DNA of 64,000 nucleotides from Prunus persica (GCF_000346465.2 NC_034009.1:40803158-40867157), one strand, 5' to 3'; positions 49,499 through 61,361 are shown, numbered from the stretch's first letter. The notes: generated from the sequence alone by a model not told the origin. Translations and numbers: made by a program.

Positions 49499-51004
49499 CT
49501 TTGCTACAAAAAGACCAACACATTGTTGATAAACTGATAAAAATCTTATTATTTCTCTCAAGGCAACTGACTTAATACATACAAGTGAAAGAATATAAAT
49601 AAATTATTAGCTAAAATAACTCTAGAGCTGTGATCGAAGCCATGGCAGTCAATCTTAGCACAACAGAATCTCAATCAATATCAATCAGATCAAAGAATCG
49701 TTAAAGAACTCTGATATATTTGACTTGTAGAAAATTCTTACATAATGATATTGAAGGCTGGTAAAAGCCTTATATAGTCCTTTAAGTAATGCTCTCACAA
49801 TAATTACTGTAATCGGCATTGGTAATCTAGTTTAGCCACCACATCAGCACTAACCAGTTCAACTAAGTTAGCAGCTGATGTGGCATAGGGTTACAATTTG
49901 TTAAGGGTCTAAAACAGTTTTAACAATACTTTGACTAGAGTGAGCTGACTGTGATGTGTGGCTGAGCTTGATCTGAGAAAATAAGGGATGAGAAACAGAT
50001 GGATCTTGTTCTTTAATGAATCTGAGCCTTGTTATGAGTTTCTGTAACTGACATTGCTTCTGAGATTGACATACACTCAAAGAGTCACACAAATCCAATT
50101 TATGTACTGTTGACTAATGTGAGTGTGACTAAGTTTACTAGACCACCTTATTAATTACATCTTACGTAGAGATAAAATTCACTTGTATCTTCTGATATAT
50201 CTCATTTTTACAAGACATGATCCTCTAATGAATGTGGTACAAATAATTTTATTATTTTTAAATTCTAGAAAGATGGTGTTGCTCAAAAAGAGAGAGAACC
50301 ATGTAACTCACTTTACTTGTCAAGTTGTAAAGAGTAAAAACCCAGAAGTGAATTTCATTCCATGCACAATCCCAATGGGAGTGAGATAATATTTAACCGT
50401 TCCAGAGAAAAAAAAAAAAGAGGCACAAAACCTACTTTGGTTTAAACGGCCCCAAAGACTTCAAGATCTCTCCCAAACTTCGAAATTTACTGACCCACCA
50501 GAGCACTTTCTTAATGCTCTCCTTTCCAACACTAAAATTTACTCAATTTGCCTTTTGTTCCATACGATGATGACCCAGAGCAGTAAAAGCCATTGATTTG
50601 AGTTACACTAACACTTGCGAGCATATAATTAGGACACTGATTGCGACTTTTTTTTAAAGGAGACATTCCTTCTTGCAAATTATATTTTGACACATATAAA
50701 AGAATTAATCATGTACCCATTCGTTCTCTCCTCTATTCATAACTCCCCACTTGAAATGAGTAAACATGTTTTATTGATGGGATGAAGTTAACAAACACCA
50801 ACACAAATTTTCTACTTAGAAAAAATTAAAGAGTCAAGAGTTGCAGAAACACAAAAGACCAAAAATAAAAGGTCATGGCCACATAAATAAAGGCATGTCA
50901 TTTGCAAATCACACTTACCTGAGCACTATAAAAGGCCACATCTGGTGATTGATTTAAAAGCTTGAAAAAACTTTGTGCTCAAATATTGTCCCCCAAAAAT
51001 TGCC
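49499..51004. promoter_or_regulatory. AAP-B 5' flank, homologous to AAP-C 5' flank
   Basis: Several blocks match the 5' flank of AAP-C: the stretch around AACTCACTTTACTTGTCAAG (50306 and 55089), GAATTTCATTCCAT, AACCGTTCCAG, and TTACCTGAGCACT (50917 and 55995). Homology stops near 51005 at GCCAATGG, where the orphan AAP-A-type promoter begins. A possible TATA box (minus ACTATATAAGG) lies near 49770. No gene is present. Confidence 0.65.
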
Positions 51005-52475
51005 AATGGATCTAGGCCTAGTTATATGAGCTTATTCAGCTCTCATTAACACAACACACTAATCAAACCCCAAGAAGAACTACAGAAACCCAAATGAAGC
51101 ACAGGTTCACAAGGGTTAAAGAGAGACTAAGGGCAGTTTGGCATTGCTGTGTTGTAAAAAAAATCACTGTCAGATTTGCTGTGAGAGAAATCAGTTATGA
51201 GAGAAAGTAATTTGGCATTTGGTAAACTTTTGGTTAAAAGTGTTGTTGGGACTGATTTTCGCATAATCAGAAAATGATTTCGGCATAATTATTAAACCCA
51301 ACACCTCTTCGAAACTGATTCCTGCATAATCAGAAAATGAAAGCACCTCATTAGCTGTTTTCCTTTATAGCTTTCTCTCACAGCAATTTTTAACAATAAG
51401 TGATTTTCACATAGTTTACCAAATGGGCTGGGCTTCCCAAAATTTTTAAAAATCACTTATCATCCCAAATAAGCAATGCCAAATAGGCACTGAAGGCCCG
51501 TTTCCGTGCCTGGTATTTTTATTTTTTTTTTTCAAATTGTACTACTAGACACATTTTCACTATTTTAATTTTTTGAATATATTTTCCAATTAAGTTATCA
51601 AACACATTCTCGAATCTTGAGAATGTAAATTCGTTTTCTCAATTTCATTTTCTAAAAACATTAGACATGCCCTAAGTATCCTTGTTCAGAGAATTGAAGT
51701 CGGCATACAAAATGGGAATGGGAGGTGCATATAGCAATTCTGTGGCAAGAAAGTGTAAGGCCACAGGGTCTAATAGACCCAAGAATACTCAAACGTCAAC
51801 CACCAATGCAATATTTGCCTGTGTGCAACAGACTCCAAATTTTCATCCAACGTGACCCACCAAAGCACTTTCTCCCTCCTATCCTTTTCAAGATTCAACT
51901 CTCACACGTAACTTCTATTTTGTTCCAAACAGCCAGGACCCCCAGATCAGTAGGAGCCACCGTTTTGAGCTGCTCAACTTTGGGATGTAGTTTTTATAGT
52001 ACTTCTAGTAACAGTTCAAAACTTCTGATCTTACAAGTCATGCCTTTTGATCATATGGCTGTGCATCAACCAAATGTTAGCCATGCAAACTACTACAACA
52101 TACATAGCTAACAGGGTCTAGCCTAGTAGAAAAGGGTATTTACTTGTAGATCAGTAGTCCAAAGCTCAACCGTCATGGCACTCTTGCAGTGTGTGTGAGA
52201 AAAACCCCCTCCTCTTTCCTAACTTTGGGCAAAACTAAAAAAATACCTATAACATAACTTTATAATTCATACTTGTACATATATACGTATACGTATGTGT
52301 GTATGCATGCATCAAGGCTAACTAGTGATGGATTTAACATAAACGATTTCCAAAAACAGACTAGTTTATGTAGGAAGAAAGTTCATGCTAAAAAAAATTA
52401 AAGTGTTCCAAACAGTGAAATTAGTAGCTGACGTTGAAATACAAGAGCTTCGTAAGATCCTTACCGTCATTATTG
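51005..52475 (-). promoter_or_regulatory. Orphan copy of the AAP-A promoter
   Basis: Sequence here is a diverged copy of the AAP-A leader and promoter: CCCAAGAAGAACTACAGAAA (51070) matches 44396, AGAATTGAAGTCGG (51690) matches 44431, AGCAATTCTGTGGCAAGAAA (51732) matches 44480, and AAGATCCTTACCGTCATTA (52457) matches 45134. No AAP coding sequence follows on its downstream (lower-coordinate) side. It is interrupted at 51107-51687 by TIR elements. Past 52475 the sequence switches to the 3' flank of AAP-C. Confidence 0.8.
51129..51680. mobile_element. hAT-like MITE pieces inside the orphan promoter
   Basis: Left AGGGCAGTTTGGCATTGCTG (51130) is inverted at AAGCAATGCCAAATAGGCACT (51473). A second possible pair follows: AAGGCCCGTTTCCGTGCC (51493) against ACATTAGACATGCCCT (51657). 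The AAP-A copy lacks all of this, so the material arrived after the duplication. Ends are approximate. Confidence 0.55.
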
Positions 52476-52646
52476 GATATAATTCCCAACAATATGTAAA
52501 ATGCACAGACTGATTGATGATATAGAACTCAGTTGGAGATAAAAATATTGTATAGCAAGAAATTAAATTTCAGTAAGGTTTTGCTAGAATTCTTGTCTTT
52601 TGCATTGAGAAACTAGAATGGCACTGCATGTAAAGGCTTTGCTAAA

Positions 52647-54635
52647 TCAACTGCTGGTCTTGAAGGGCTTGTAGATCTTGAGGTCTTGAACCACACCAGT
52701 AACTGAGCCAGCTGCAGCAGCTAGTGCTATTACAAGGACAGAAAGACTTAGGATTTGGAGGCAAATCCATTTTGTGCTCCACTTTGGTACCTTCTTTTGA
52801 GCAATGTACATCTCCACAGGGAAGTAAACTGTGAGTGGCCAATATCCCAAAGCCCCAAGAAATCCAACCACATCATTAAAGAATGGGAGGATCATGGAAA
52901 TCAAAGTGGTTATGATTACATAAAATGTCCTCCAAACAAATCTGAAGAGGTTAAAGTTGTAGGCACCGAAACCAGGGATGGGGATTCTGATGTCTTCTGT
53001 GATAAATTGGCTATTTGGGAAAAATTCTGCAGCTGTTTTCTCAACGAGTGCGAAAATGGGTTGTGCAAACACTTGGTATGCACCAACAAGGTGGATCACT
53101 ATGGCAGCATTGGCTATGTCAATGAGCCAAAATGGGTTGTGGAAACCTTTATCAGTAAGGAGGTTTCCAGGGGACAAGTCTCCAAAAGCAGCATAGCCCA
53201 TGCAGCCACACAGAATGTAGAAAATGGATGTCACTATCAAACTAAATAGAGTGGCCTTCTTCATTGTCTTGTACTCAGATGGTGGGGATTTAATTGTGTC
53301 CTGTTACATGTAAATGTTTGGTTAAATACATAAATCACCGCGAAATGTATGACATTTTGACTTTGGAAGAAGATATAAACCTGAATTTCAATGAGGATGA
53401 TAGAGTAAGAGTAGGCAAAAGCTATGTCACCAAGTGCTTGGAAGGTCCTCCACATCTTTTGAATTGGATTCACAGTGCCAATGGTAATTCCAGTGATATT
53501 TCCCTTGATTTTTCCATTTACTGGTGTTCAAAAGCACAAAAACAAGCTCGGGTCAACTTTACTAGAACTGCTTGAATTCTTAAAACTAAGTTCAGATTTA
53601 GAGGCATAGCAGCAAATTGTAGCTATTTGTACCAGCAACTTCAGCAATTCCAAGGGCTAATCCAATTCCTGAGTAAGTGAAGGACATGACTGCAGCAACA
53701 ATGGAGAGCCAGGACAACTTATCAAAGTTTGGAATTTGAGACAATACAATTTCTGAGATACCAAAAGCTATCATGTAGGGATTGTTGTTAATATGACATG
53801 GATTTTTTCCACCACTCTTGTGGTAGCAGTTAGACCTCTTTATTGCCCTGTTTAATCAATAACAAAAACCATAAGCCCAATGAACATTTTAAAATAACTA
53901 ACATAATATGTACTCAAAACATCACCAAGACTTACACCATGCTTATAGCTGCTGCTATAGTGTAGCCAATAGTAACTCCAATAAGGACCACGTTCTGAAC
54001 AGATGCGCAGAATTTGACCTGAAGTTCACCTGAAAATTTGAAATTAGAAGAACAAAGATTGAGCTTTAGACCTTTGGACCAAAAAAAAGAAGAAAGAACA
54101 CTTCTTTCATGTGGCCAAAAAGATCAAAACATCAGCAAAATTCACCAAGGTTGGATCGAACAGCATCCGAATAAGTATAGTTTCTTTTTCCAGTGACCGG
54201 ATCACGGTAGCAGGCAGCAAGAAGAGTTGAAGTGTAGTAAGTGATGAAGGAGAACAGGACCATAACAACAGGACCAGCAATCCATCCAAGCTGAGCAATG
54301 GCCCAAGCCAGGGATAGAACCCCAGATCCAATCACAGCAGTAATTATGTGAGCACTTGAAGTCCAAACAGTTCCTGGTGCACAAGCAAGACAAAGATTAA
54401 TGACTAACAATTTAACATGAACATAAAGTACATGCATTTTTATTAGCATTGTCAAGGTGTTTTCCTTGCAACCAAAAATTAAGCTTTGACCTCCATTACA
54501 GAAGTATAATTTACCAGTTCGTTTCGGACGGCCATCGTCATCAATGTACTTGGAGCCTCCTCGCACATTGAGTGAGACATCAAAAACTGGGTTGTGGTGG
54601 AGCTGCAGGTTCCTTGTGGTAGTGTGATCACCCAT
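52647..54635 (-). CDS. Amino acid permease AAP-C (AAP2/3/4-like)
   Basis: Third array member. Six exons join in phase: 54635-54515, 54373-54146, 54029-53936, 53847-53633, 53520-53381 and 53300-52647, giving 483 aa. Signature stretches match AAP-B with few changes, including [33 protein letters not shown] at the end of exon 5 and [12 protein letters not shown] at the C terminus. One visible substitution is N for T in [10 protein letters not shown]. Intron 1 is 141 bp, a multiple of three, and has no in-frame stop. The start region [11 protein letters not shown] lacks the SINE present in AAP-B and so shows the ancestral state. The 5' flank carries a long (GA)n tract that is only a few units long in AAP-B. 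Confidence 0.93.
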
Positions 54636-55027
54636 CTTTGCTACAACAAGACCAACACATAACTTAGCCTTTTCACGTAAAATACAAGTCAAACATTTCC
54701 TTACTCTTCAAAATCAATGAAAATAAGGGATTAAAAACAGATGGGTCTTGTTCTTTAATGAATCTGAGCCTTGTCTGTAACTGTCATTGCTGGAACTCAT
54801 TCCGAGATTGACATACACCCAAAGAGTGACATATACCCAAAGAGTGACATATACTGTTGACTAATGTTACTAAGTTTACTAGACTATCTTTATTGACCAC
54901 ATTATTAATCACATCTTATGTAGTGATACGATTGGTTTTAATATGTCTCATTTTTATGAGACATCATCATCTGATAAATAAGGCACAAATAATTATATTA
55001 TTGTCTAATTTTAAAAAAAAGAATGTG

Positions 55028-55084
<57 letters not shown>

Positions 55085-56556
55085 TGTAACTCACTTTACT
55101 TGTCAAGTTGTAGTGAATAAAAAAACCATAAGTGAATTTCATTCCATATACACAATCCCAATGGGAGTGAGGTAACATTTAACCGTTCCAGGAAAAAAGG
55201 CACAAAACCTACTTTGGGTTAAACGACCCAGACACACCCCAACGACTTCAAGATATCTCCCAAACTTTGAAATTTACTGACCCACCAGACCACTTTGTTA
55301 ATGCTCTCTTTTTCAACAACTAAAATTTCCTCAATTTGCCTTTTGTTCCAAACGGTGATGACCCAGAGCAGTAAAAGCCATTGTTTTGAGGTACACTTAC
55401 ATTTTGCATGCATATAGAATTAGGACACCACTTGTCTTCTACCTCCTTTTCTGAAAGGATACAGTTATTTTTGCAAATCACAGTTTAACACGTGTAAAAT
55501 AATTCATCAAAAACATAAAAAGTAAAATTTATGCATAAATAGTGATTGGAAGGAAAGTAGAAGTTGCTAACATATTAGAATTATTTCAATTCTTGATTTT
55601 TCATGTGTTTACAAATACAAGGGTATTGAAATTATTCTAATTTGTGACTTCCTTTACGTTTGCTAACATATAAGAAGGCGAAATTATGTATGTTCCATAT
55701 TAAAATCCTTAATCCAAACTTGAAAAAACAAAAATTAAATTAATTAATGGAGTAATTGATCATGTACTCATTCGTCATCTCCTCTATTCTTAATTTCCCC
55801 ATTGAAATGAGTGAACATGTTATTAATGGGATGAAGTTAGCAAACACCACCAACACAAATTTTCTACTCAGAAAAATTAAAGAATCTTGCATCAGGAGTC
55901 AAGAGTTGCTGAAACACAAAAGACCAAAAAGAAAAAAGACAGAAACAAAAGGTCATGGCCACACGAATAAAGGCATGGCATTTTCAAATCGCACTTACCT
56001 GAGCACTGTTAAGGCCACAACTGGTATATTGCCCCAAAAAATGCCAATGGCTGAAATTGGAATGACTGGTAGTGTTTAAAAAAAGCTTCTCCTTCTTAAG
56101 AGCCCTTACTTGACATCCATCTCTCTCTCTCTCGCTCTCTCTGTGAAAATTTCCTCTAGGTAATGAGACTAAACCCTCAACAAAGAATCTGTCTGAAAAA
56201 AATAGAGAGATAAGCATTTTAATTTGTTGTTTTGCCTCATTTGGAATTCCAGTAACTTACCATATGTGGTAGAAATTCATATCCTAAAAATTTAATAATA
56301 TTTAGTCTGTCCTTTTATTAGACCACCTTAGCCAGTTCCTGAAAATGGTAAAAAACGACCCGACAATTGTTCTTACATAATTCATTCCCATAAACACAGA
56401 GAGTATATAAGGAATTCATAACACTGTTGGAGTCCAGGACCTATGAACTTAATTAGGTGTCTTTAAACAAATTTATTAATTAGGTATGTTTGACCATATG
56501 AATTTGGATTGAAAGGACAACAATTCAAAGTTGAGTACATTTTCAAATGCAACTCA
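54636..56556. promoter_or_regulatory. AAP-C 5' flank
   Basis: The first 1.4 kb is homologous to the AAP-B flank; homology ends near 56050. It contains an (AG)n tract at 55029-55081. The part at 56060-56556 is unique AT-rich sequence running to the Copia LTR. No gene is present. Confidence 0.6.
55029..55081. repeat. (GA)n microsatellite in AAP-C promoter
   Basis: About 26 GA units. The matching place in the AAP-B flank (about 50288-50299) has only AAAGAGAGAGAA. Confidence 0.95.
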
Positions 56557-56578
56557 TACTAAAATATGAATATGGTTT

Positions 56579-57193
56579 TGTAACATTTCACATCGACCAA
56601 CGGAGAGGGGTGATGTGCCTTATATGTACATACCCACCTCCATCTAGCACGAGGCCTTTTGGGAGCTCACTGGCTTCAGAGTCATGGGAACTCCGAAGTT
56701 AAGCGAGTTGGGGCTAGAGCAATCCCAAGATGGGTGACTCACTGGGAAGTTGCTTGTGAGTTCCCAAAAACAAAAGTCGTGAGGGCAGATAGGGGGCCCA
56801 AAGCGGACAATATCGTACTACGGTGGAGCCGATCCTGGGATGTGATAATTTGGTATTAGAGCCACTCTGCCGTGTGGTGCGAGTGTGCCGACGAGGATGT
56901 CGGGCCCTTAAGAGGGGTGGATTGTAACATCTCACATCGATCAATGGAGAGGGGGTGATGTGTCTTATATGTACATGCCCACCTCCATATAGCATGAGGC
57001 TTTTTGGGAGCTCACTGACTTCGGAGTCATAGGAACTCCGAAGTTAAGCGAGTTAGGGCTACAGCAATTCCAGGATTGGTGACCCACTAGGAAGTTGCTT
57101 GTGAGTTCCCAGAAACAAAAACCGTGAGGGCAGAGAGGGGGGCTCAAAGCGGACAATATCGTGCTACGGTAGAGCCGATCCCGGAATGTGACA
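56579..57193 (+). mobile_element. Cassandra TRIM with 5S-like LTRs
   Basis: A 615-bp terminal-repeat retrotransposon in miniature. LTR1 is 56579-56847 and LTR2 56923-57193, both starting TGTAACAT.TCACATCGA and ending GGAATGTGACA or a variant. Between them are only 75 bp with a primer-binding site TGGTATTAGAGC at 56851-56862 and a purine tract AAGAGGGGTGGAT. Each LTR holds a 5S rRNA-derived stretch (about 56660-56765 and 57006-57110) with AACTCCGAAGTTAAGCGAG and GATGGGTGAC-like boxes. The 5-bp flanks are GGTTT (56574-56578) and TGTTT (57194-57198). It sits inside the Copia 3' LTR; the other Copia LTR shows the empty site ATGGTTTGAATTC. No protein is encoded, as is normal for TRIMs. Orientation is assigned from the PBS. 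Confidence 0.92.
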
Positions 57194-57416
57194 TGTTTGA
57201 ATACTTTAGGTTGAGTTTTATTCTTCTGCATAAGGACCATAAGGAGATATATAGGAGTTTACATGAGTGCTTTACAAGAAAATATATACAGTAATCAATT
57301 AGGATAGTATCTCCTAATTATACAATGATTTGTCAACTATATAGAATAGGAAAGTAAATCTCTTAATTAATCAAGGAAATAAATCTCCTTGATTAATTAG
57401 AAGACTCACGTCAACA

Positions 57417-58800
57417 CTCCTTCTCAAGTTGGTGCATATATGTCACCAATGCCCAACTTGGTAAGTGAGTCATGCAATACTTTGCACAAACAACTTTTGT
57501 TAAGATAGGTTGATCTTCTGATTTTACGAATGGTAAGCGGATGATCTTCTTCTCAATTTTTTTTTTTTGATAAAATGTCTATCCACCTTAACATGTTTGG
57601 TTCGATCATGTTGAACTAGATTATAGGCAATATCGATAGCTGACTTGTTGTCACAATGTAACTCCATTGGCTTTTCTGGCTTGAAGCCCTATTCTGTCAA
57701 TAGTCTTGATCCACAGTAATTTACAAACTCTGTGAGTCATTCCTCGATACTATGCTTCTGCACTAGACCAAGAAACCACATTTTGTTTTTAACTCCGCCA
57801 AGTGACTAGGTTACCTCCCACGAAAGTAAAGTAACCTGAAGTAAAACATCTATCAATAATAGAGTCAACCCAATCAGCATCTGTATATCCAACAACTTCA
57901 AGATCTCCATTTTTTTAGAATATTAATCATTTCCCATGGGCTAACTTTAAGTATCTTAAGATTCGATCAACAGCATTCCTATGAAAAACACTGGGTGAAT
58001 GCATAAACTGACTAACAACACTTACATCATATGCAATATCTGGTTATGTGTGCCAGGTATATCAACCTTCCAACAAGGCGTTGGTACTGTTCCTTATTGG
58101 TTGGTTCTTGATCTATATCTTTACACAACTTATGATTCATCTCAATGGGTGTGTCAGCAAGCTTACATCCAAGCATTCTTGTTTCAGTGAGTAGATCCAT
58201 TACATACTTCCTTTAAGACATAAATATACCAGTTTTTTACCTTGTTACTTCGGTTCTGAGAAAATACTTCATATCACCTAAATCCTTCATCTCAAATTCC
58301 TGAGACAAATACTTTTGCAACTTTAGTTGCTCTCCTGTGTTATTTCCAGTTATGTCAATGCAGTAAGTTTTCCTTCATCACGCTTCAAGAACAAGGTGTG
58401 ATCCGAATGACTCTGTGTATATCCAAAATTCTTCATAGATTTAGTAAATATGCCAAACCATGCTATGGGAGATTGCTTTAACCCATATAATGACTTTCTA
58501 AGCTTGCAAACTTGATTCTTCTTGTCAAGAGCTGAATTACATCCTAAGGGTAAATCCATATATACTTATTCTTCCAAGTCTCCATGTAAGAATGCATTTT
58601 TGACATCAAACTGATGTAGTGGCAAATCGAGATTTGCTGCTAGAGACAATAGGACTCTAATAATGTTAATCTTGGCTACTGGGCAAAGGTCTCCTAATAG
58701 TCTATCCCATATCTCTGTGTGTACCCCTCCGCCACCAATCTAGCTTTACATCTTTCAATAGATCCATCTACTTTGAGTTTCACAGTATAAATCCACCTAC
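57417..58800 (-). pseudogene. Copia RT/RNase H remnant
   Basis: Reading the minus strand, fragments of reverse transcriptase are clear (VRCRWIYTVKLKVDGSIERC, then VCKLRKSLYGLKQSP at 58350-58559) and an RNase H piece EVVGYTDADW near 57885. In-frame stops occur, for example TAA near 58856 in the RT lead-in. The stretch that should carry the YVDD active site, directly after KLTAL near 58355, is missing and replaced by a stop. Confidence 0.85.
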
Positions 58801-59163
58801 ATCTTACTGTCTTCTTTTCATGAGGTAAGGTCACGAGTTCCAATGTGACATTCTTTTAGAGAGCCCGCATTTCTTCATTCATGGCTTCTTTCCATTTTGG
58901 GTCTTCTAGTGCTTTAGTTACACTGTTGGGGATAGATATGTCAGCCAGCTGCTTCACATAGTGCACATATGACTCTGATAATCTACTGAGAGATATATAA
59001 TTATTGATGGGGTATTTTCCTTTGGCTTTAAGATCTGCTTCATATTGTACTTAAGGATTGCCATGGTTCTTCCTTTCTGGAAACTGATATATAGGCCATG
59101 TGCATTCTGAAATCAAATCATCATGGAATATTTCATTAGTGTTATTAGTTTCAAGGAAAGATG

Positions 59164-60852
59164 TTACCCGAATGACTTCCTCAATAGGTGATTGGTGTGG
59201 TACTGGAGCTTAAGCATGCAAAATCTCATAAAATGGTCCAATTTCCTCCTCCTGATTTTGACAGCATGAAGACAACTGATCAGTTTCCTTTGGCGACCGG
59301 TCATTTTGAAGTAGGTTCTCTGGATTTGAAGGACTAAGGAAGGGTGACCGATCGTTTTCCACTGGCGACAAGTCGTTTTAATGCAGAGCAAAAAAATCAA
59401 GAATTTGAGCAGTGGTGGATTCTCGATTCTCCTCCTGTGATGCTGAAAAATATAAGTTGTGTTCCCGAAACACAACATCCATGGAGGTAAAGATCTTCTG
59501 ACTAGGAGGATGATAGCACCGGTATCCGTTCTAATGTGCATAGCCAATGAAAACACACTTTTCAGCTCGGGGATCCAATTTACTTTGTTGGTGATCATGT
59601 AAGTGGACAAAACAACACAGCCAAAAATATGGGGTTCCAGGTTTTGTGTGGGAGGTGTTTGGAAGTGGTGTTTGAAAATTTAGGATACTAGAGGAAATCC
59701 GACTAATGAGGTATGCTGCAGAGACGACGGCTTCTCTTCAAAAAGATCGTGGCATATTGACACCAAAGAGAGAGGCACAAACTCTTCCAATAAATGTATG
59801 TTCTTTCTTTCAGCCACTCCATTCTGTTGGGGAGTGTAAGGGCATGAGCGTTGATGTATGATATCATAATCTTGTAAGAACCGGTTAAGATCATGGTTGA
59901 GAAATTCTCCGTCATTGTCAGAACGAAGAACCTGAATTCTAGCATGAAATTGAGTCTTTACCATTTGATGGAATTATTGAAACTTGGAACTGACTTCCCC
60001 TTTAGTTTTGAGAAGGGAAACCCAAGTCATGCGTGTACAATCATCTATAAACGTGACAAACCATCGAGCTCCTACTGGAGTAGCAATGTTAGCAGGCCCC
60101 CAAACATCATAATGAACAAGAGAAAACGAAACCAAACTCTTATTTGAACTTAATTGGAACAAGACACGATGGCTCTTAGCTAATTCACACGTATCACACT
60201 GGAAGCTAGAAACATTAAGACTGTAAAATAATGATGGAAACAACTTCTTAAGATACCCGAACGAGAAATGCCCAAGACGTTTATGCCATAACCAAACTTT
60301 GTCTTTCTCTCTCTCAAAACGAGTTCCATTGGTTGTGAAAGCTTGACCAACCTTGGTCTCACTATCTGATGCCCAATCCAAGTAGTAGAGTTTGCCTCGC
60401 CGAGTACCACAACCAATTGTCTTTCCTGTGAGGATGTTCTGAAAAACACAATGATTTGGCTAAAACGTTACAGTACATCCCAAAGTAGTAGTAAGTTATG
60501 CAACAAACAACAAGTTGTGGTCCAAGGTTGGAACAAGCAATATAGAATCCAGATTTATGGAAGTAGAAAGAGATAGAAAGCCCTCCCCAACCACAGGGGA
60601 GGGGGTACAATTAGCATCAAACACCATCGACGGAGTGGATGATTTGAGACTAATAAGTTGGCCAAGATCAAATGTCATGTGATCCGTAGCACTCAAGTCA
60701 ATAATCCATGCGGCTTTTTGAGAGGACGTATGAAAAGAAGAACCTTTTGTGGTGGCAATAAAAGCACGAGTCCGAGTAGTCGGGTCAACAGGATTGATCG
60801 CATGCTTCTGTGAGTCTGCAATAAGGGAGAGAATCGTAGGGGTTCTTGACAT
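59164..60852 (-). pseudogene. Copia protease-integrase remnant
   Basis: The minus strand holds a protease stretch WIIDLSATDHMT near 60710, where Copia normally has D-S-G at the active site, then a pre-integrase zinc motif (LWHKRLGHFS ... CDTCELAKSH) and an integrase core with HYDVWGPA, FIDDCTRMTWV and SDNDGEF...TPQQNGVAERKN, supplying all three acidic residues. Frame changes separate 60381-59974 from 59964-59680. Upstream (60853-61115) there is no gag. Confidence 0.85.
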
Positions 60853-61361
60853 CGCAGCGGAAGTAAGATGTGATATGATAATGTAAGGAATTTGATAGGA
60901 GGAATGGGATTTGAGGAATTTGATGTATGAATTGATGTAGGAATTGGATTTGAGAGGTATGTATATAAGATTTGGGGTTATGTATTTAGGAATTTTGATA
61001 AGAGGATTTGAAGGATTTGGATTTGGGGAATTTAAATATGAGGAATTTGATTTAGGGTTTGGGTTTGAATATGAGAAATTTGATATGAGAGTTTAGAGAC
61101 AACCTAGGATCGATTGCTCTGATACCATGCTAAAATATGAATATGGTTTGAATTCTTTAGGTTGGGTTTTATTCTTCTTCATAAAGTGGTATATATAGGA
61201 GTTTACATGAGTGCTTTACAAGGAAATAGATACAGTAATCAATTAGGATAGTATCTCCTAATTATACAATAATTTTGTCAACTATATATAATAAGAAAGT
61301 AAATCCCTTAATTAATCAAGTAAATAAATCTCCTTGATTAATTAGGAGACTCATGTTTACT

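Larger units (their letters stand above)
56557..61361 (-). mobile_element. Decayed Ty1/Copia retrotransposon
   Basis: LTRs lie at 61128-61361 (5' on the minus strand) and 56557-57416 (3', about 240 bp once the inserted Cassandra is removed). The primer-binding site TGGTATCAGAGC (complement at 61116-61127), matching initiator-Met tRNA, abuts the 5' LTR, and a polypurine tract TTGAGAAGGAG precedes the 3' LTR. Pol order on the minus strand is protease, integrase, reverse transcriptase, RNase H, as in Copia. Gag is absent. Stops and frameshifts break pol throughout. I could not find a clean 5-bp target duplication. Confidence 0.9.

Noticed and set aside
56653..57110. Possible functional 5S rRNA genes
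   Set aside because: The similarity covers only parts of 5S rRNA, and the sequences lie inside paired LTRs with TG...CA ends, a PBS and a target duplication, so they belong to a Cassandra TRIM.
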